A DNA stretch of 16,428 nt from 2-12-FULL-41-16 sp964473715 (GTDB lineage: Bacteria; Patescibacteriota; Patescibacteriia; Magasanikbacterales; UBA922): contig CAYYQC010000021.1 in NCBI GenBank assembly GCA_964473715.1, positions 1 through 16,428 on the forward strand, given 5' to 3'. The notes below the pieces were generated by a model. It did no database searches. It saw nothing but the letters and a program-made list of their open reading frames with translations, and was not told where the DNA came from. A program made the translations under genes and the position numbers. Positions 15,383 through 16,428 of this stretch are shown one piece after another; the stretch's first letter is position 1, and every line of letters starts with the position of its first letter.

Positions 15383-15424
15383 TTTCCGCCCGCTCGTGTT
15401 AGTGCCAACTTTTTAAATTTAAAA

Positions 15425-15453
15425 TTGACTTATTTTTTTATTTCTTCTATCTT
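15425..15453 (+). promoter_or_regulatory. Promoter of GC-rich cassette 3
   Basis: TTGACT (15425-15430) and TATCTT (15448-15453) have 17-nt spacing. Transcription is expected near 15460, divergent from terC. Confidence 0.6.
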
Positions 15454-15457
15454 TTAA

Positions 15458-15478
15458 CCTCCTGTCACCTCAAGGAGG
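15458..15478 (+). promoter_or_regulatory. Strong Shine-Dalgarno with complementary upstream segment
   Basis: The SD AAGGAGG (15472-15478) is 5 nt before the GTG at 15484. Upstream CCTCC (15458-15462) can pair with GGAGG (15474-15478) across an 11-nt loop and mask it. The site is at the very 5' end of the predicted transcript. Confidence 0.5.
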
Positions 15479-15483
15479 AAATC

Positions 15484-15720
15484 GTGGTCAAAAAAGGACT
15501 TCAAGTCGAAATCGAGTCGTTTACACAAAAACCAGGAGCATTTTTCATCGGCTTTAGGTTGGATGGTAAGGCTATCGGACATCACAACCTCCGGGTTGGT
15601 TGGACTGTAGCTGAGGTCGAGGCTCTGGTGGCCAAATGGGGTAGAAATTACTCCCTTGGTCCGCTTGATGAGAAGCGCCTCATAGATGAAATTCTGGCCG
15701 CGGCTCAAAAGCCGTTATGA
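15484..15720 (+). CDS. GC-rich orphan protein, 78 aa, unknown function (cassette 3)
   Basis: I do not recognise a family. The product begins MVKKGLQVEIESF, has a central hydrophobic/aromatic FFIGFRLDGKAIGHHNLRVGW segment suggestive of a small beta fold, and ends with a helix (TVAEVEALVAKWG and DEKRLIDEILAAAQ). No cysteine or membrane segment is present. The GTG start is backed by a strong SD, the best in the window. The gene is GC-rich, stops with TGA, and is framed by its own promoter and a double-hairpin terminator, like a stand-alone cassette. The reverse frame (15454-15708 on the - strand) is also open but lacks start signals. Confidence 0.72.
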   Translation: MVKKGLQVEIESFTQKPGAFFIGFRLDGKAIGHHNLRVGWTVAEVEALVAKWGRNYSLGPLDEKRLIDEILAAAQKPL

Positions 15721-15735
15721 AGCCAACGACCGTCC

Positions 15736-15790
15736 GTGTTTCCGCCCTCCGGAGCACGGGCGGCAAACACACTCTAATAGGGTGTTTTTT
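15736..15790 (+). terminator. Double-hairpin terminator of cassette 3
   Basis: GTGTTTCCGCCC (15736-15747) pairs with GGGCGG plus AAACAC (15758-15770) with one bulged C at 15764. It is directly followed by ACACTC/GGGTGT (15769-15774 with 15780-15785) and six Ts. The two stems share two bases, so they may be alternatives. Confidence 0.85.
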
Positions 15791-15792
15791 AA

Positions 15793-15820
15793 TTGACTTT
15801 TTGGCTAATTTTAGTAGAAT
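15793..15820 (+). promoter_or_regulatory. Promoter of the GNAT gene
   Basis: TTGACT (15793-15798) and TAGAAT (15815-15820) have 16-nt spacing, right after the cassette 3 terminator. The 5' leader to ATG 15854 is about 25 nt, with no SD. Confidence 0.65.
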
Positions 15821-15853
15821 TGAAGGGTGTAAAGCCTAAAAATGTCCTAAAAT

Positions 15854-16183
15854 ATGGAACTTAAAAGCACTGAAATTCAGTCTAAAGCACTTAGATTTTC
15901 AATTGAAGCTGAAGGTACAGAAGTAGGGCGAGTATATTTGTATTTCATTAAAAATGATCTTCATGATGTTCCGTACGGATTAATTGATGATTTGTTTGTG
16001 GCTGAAACCCATCGCAGTCAGGGAATTGGCCGACAATTAATTGAAAAGGTAATTGCCTCGGCGCGTGAACATCATTGTTCAAAGTTGATTGCTACTAGTC
16101 GGTATAGCCGTGAAGAAGTGCATGCTTGGTATCTCCGATTAGGTTTTAAAGATTGGGGCCGAGAATTTAGAATGGATTTTTAA
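15854..16183 (+). CDS. GNAT-family N-acetyltransferase
   Basis: The 109-aa product has the acetyl-CoA-binding motif A (LIDDLFVAETHRSQGIGRQLIEKV, with the Arg54-x-x-Gly-x-Gly59 loop), preceded by strands ending in VPYGLIDDLFV, and a C-terminal YLRLGFKDWGREFRMDF as in many GNATs. At 109 residues it is shorter than typical members (about 140-170), lacking some N-terminal strand. The substrate is unknown; protein or antibiotic or metabolite acetylation are options. It is one base upstream of a methyltransferase gene and probably co-transcribed. Confidence 0.88.
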   Translation: MELKSTEIQSKALRFSIEAEGTEVGRVYLYFIKNDLHDVPYGLIDDLFVAETHRSQGIGRQLIEKVIASAREHHCSKLIATSRYSREEVHAWYLRLGFKDWGREFRMDF

Positions 16184-16184
16184 T

Positions 16185-16428
16185 ATGGAAATTGCGATCA
16201 CCAAACCAAGCGAAGGGTATTCATTGCTCGATTCGGGAAATGATGAAAAGCTAGAGCAATACGGCGAATTCGTGTTTCGTCGTCCCGATCCACAAGCCTT
16301 GTGGAATAAACATTTAGATGATAAGAATTGGAACCGGGCGAACGCGGTTTTTTTACGTGATGGCAAAAAAGGCGATTGGAATTTAAAACCAGGTTTACCA
16401 GAACGTTGGCCAATTAGTTTTAGTAATT
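16185..16428 (+). CDS. SAM-dependent methyltransferase, N-terminal part (cut by window end)
   Basis: The frame opens at ATG 16185, one base after the GNAT stop (TAATATG), and runs to the end of the window for 81 codons. It reads MEIAITKPSEGYSLLDSG, then LEQYGEFVFRRPDPQALW and ERWPISFSN. The SLLDSGxxxKLExxGxxxxxRPDPQALW pattern resembles N-termini of SAM-dependent methyltransferases of the RlmI/COG1092 type, which methylate 23S rRNA cytosine. The catalytic SAM domain is beyond the window, so the assignment is tentative. Confidence 0.65.
   Translation, partial: MEIAITKPSEGYSLLDSGNDEKLEQYGEFVFRRPDPQALWNKHLDDKNWNRANAVFLRDGKKGDWNLKPGLPERWPISFSN

Overview
The window looks like part of a small, AT-rich bacterial genome. 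The best guess is the Candidate Phyla Radiation (Patescibacteria, Parcubacteria-like). The hints are a group I intron in the 23S rRNA gene, compact operons whose genes abut, start codons with no Shine-Dalgarno (SD) sequence, and a sparse set of central-metabolism genes. The lineage is an inference; no database search was possible.

Region 1 (1-1239, + strand) is the end of an rRNA operon. It holds the 3' part of 23S rRNA, split by a 341-nt ORF-less group I intron at E. coli position U2500 in the peptidyl-transferase loop, then a spacer, 5S rRNA and a terminator. P1 and P10 pairings fix both splice sites, and the intron then ends in A instead of the near-universal terminal G.

Region 2 (1270-5115) holds a GC-rich orphan gene cassette, exonuclease III (- strand), and a + strand gluconeogenic/glycolytic set: a small acidic protein, GlpX-type fructose-1,6-bisphosphatase, and class I fructose-bisphosphate aldolase, ending at a bidirectional terminator.

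Region 3 (5187-14303) starts with a small GC-rich zinc-ribbon gene (- strand), divergent from a nine-gene + strand operon. Its order is TrmB-like regulator, HAD hydrolase, GlmU-like nucleotidyltransferase, threonine 3-dehydrogenase (Tdh), glycine C-acetyltransferase (Kbl), GT2 glycosyltransferase, HAD phosphatase, GlmS, and YvcK/GlmR. GlmS makes glucosamine-6-P and YvcK/GlmR is a known GlmS regulator elsewhere. Tdh-Kbl would convert threonine to glycine plus acetyl-CoA, possibly feeding amino-sugar acetylation. The operon therefore appears to couple amino-sugar or envelope synthesis to a small carbon supply.

Region 4 (14317-16428) holds TerC (- strand) behind a strong promoter and a leader with an intrinsic-terminator hairpin next to the start codon, a third GC-rich orphan cassette, a GNAT acetyltransferase, and the start of a SAM-dependent methyltransferase cut by the window end.

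Two translation styles coexist. Sixteen AT-rich genes have no SD; thirteen of them have AT directly before ATG and fifteen, all whose end is visible, stop with TAA. Three GC-rich single-gene cassettes have SD-like sequences and stop with TGA or TAG. This contrast and the intron lacking its terminal G are the most unusual signals here.
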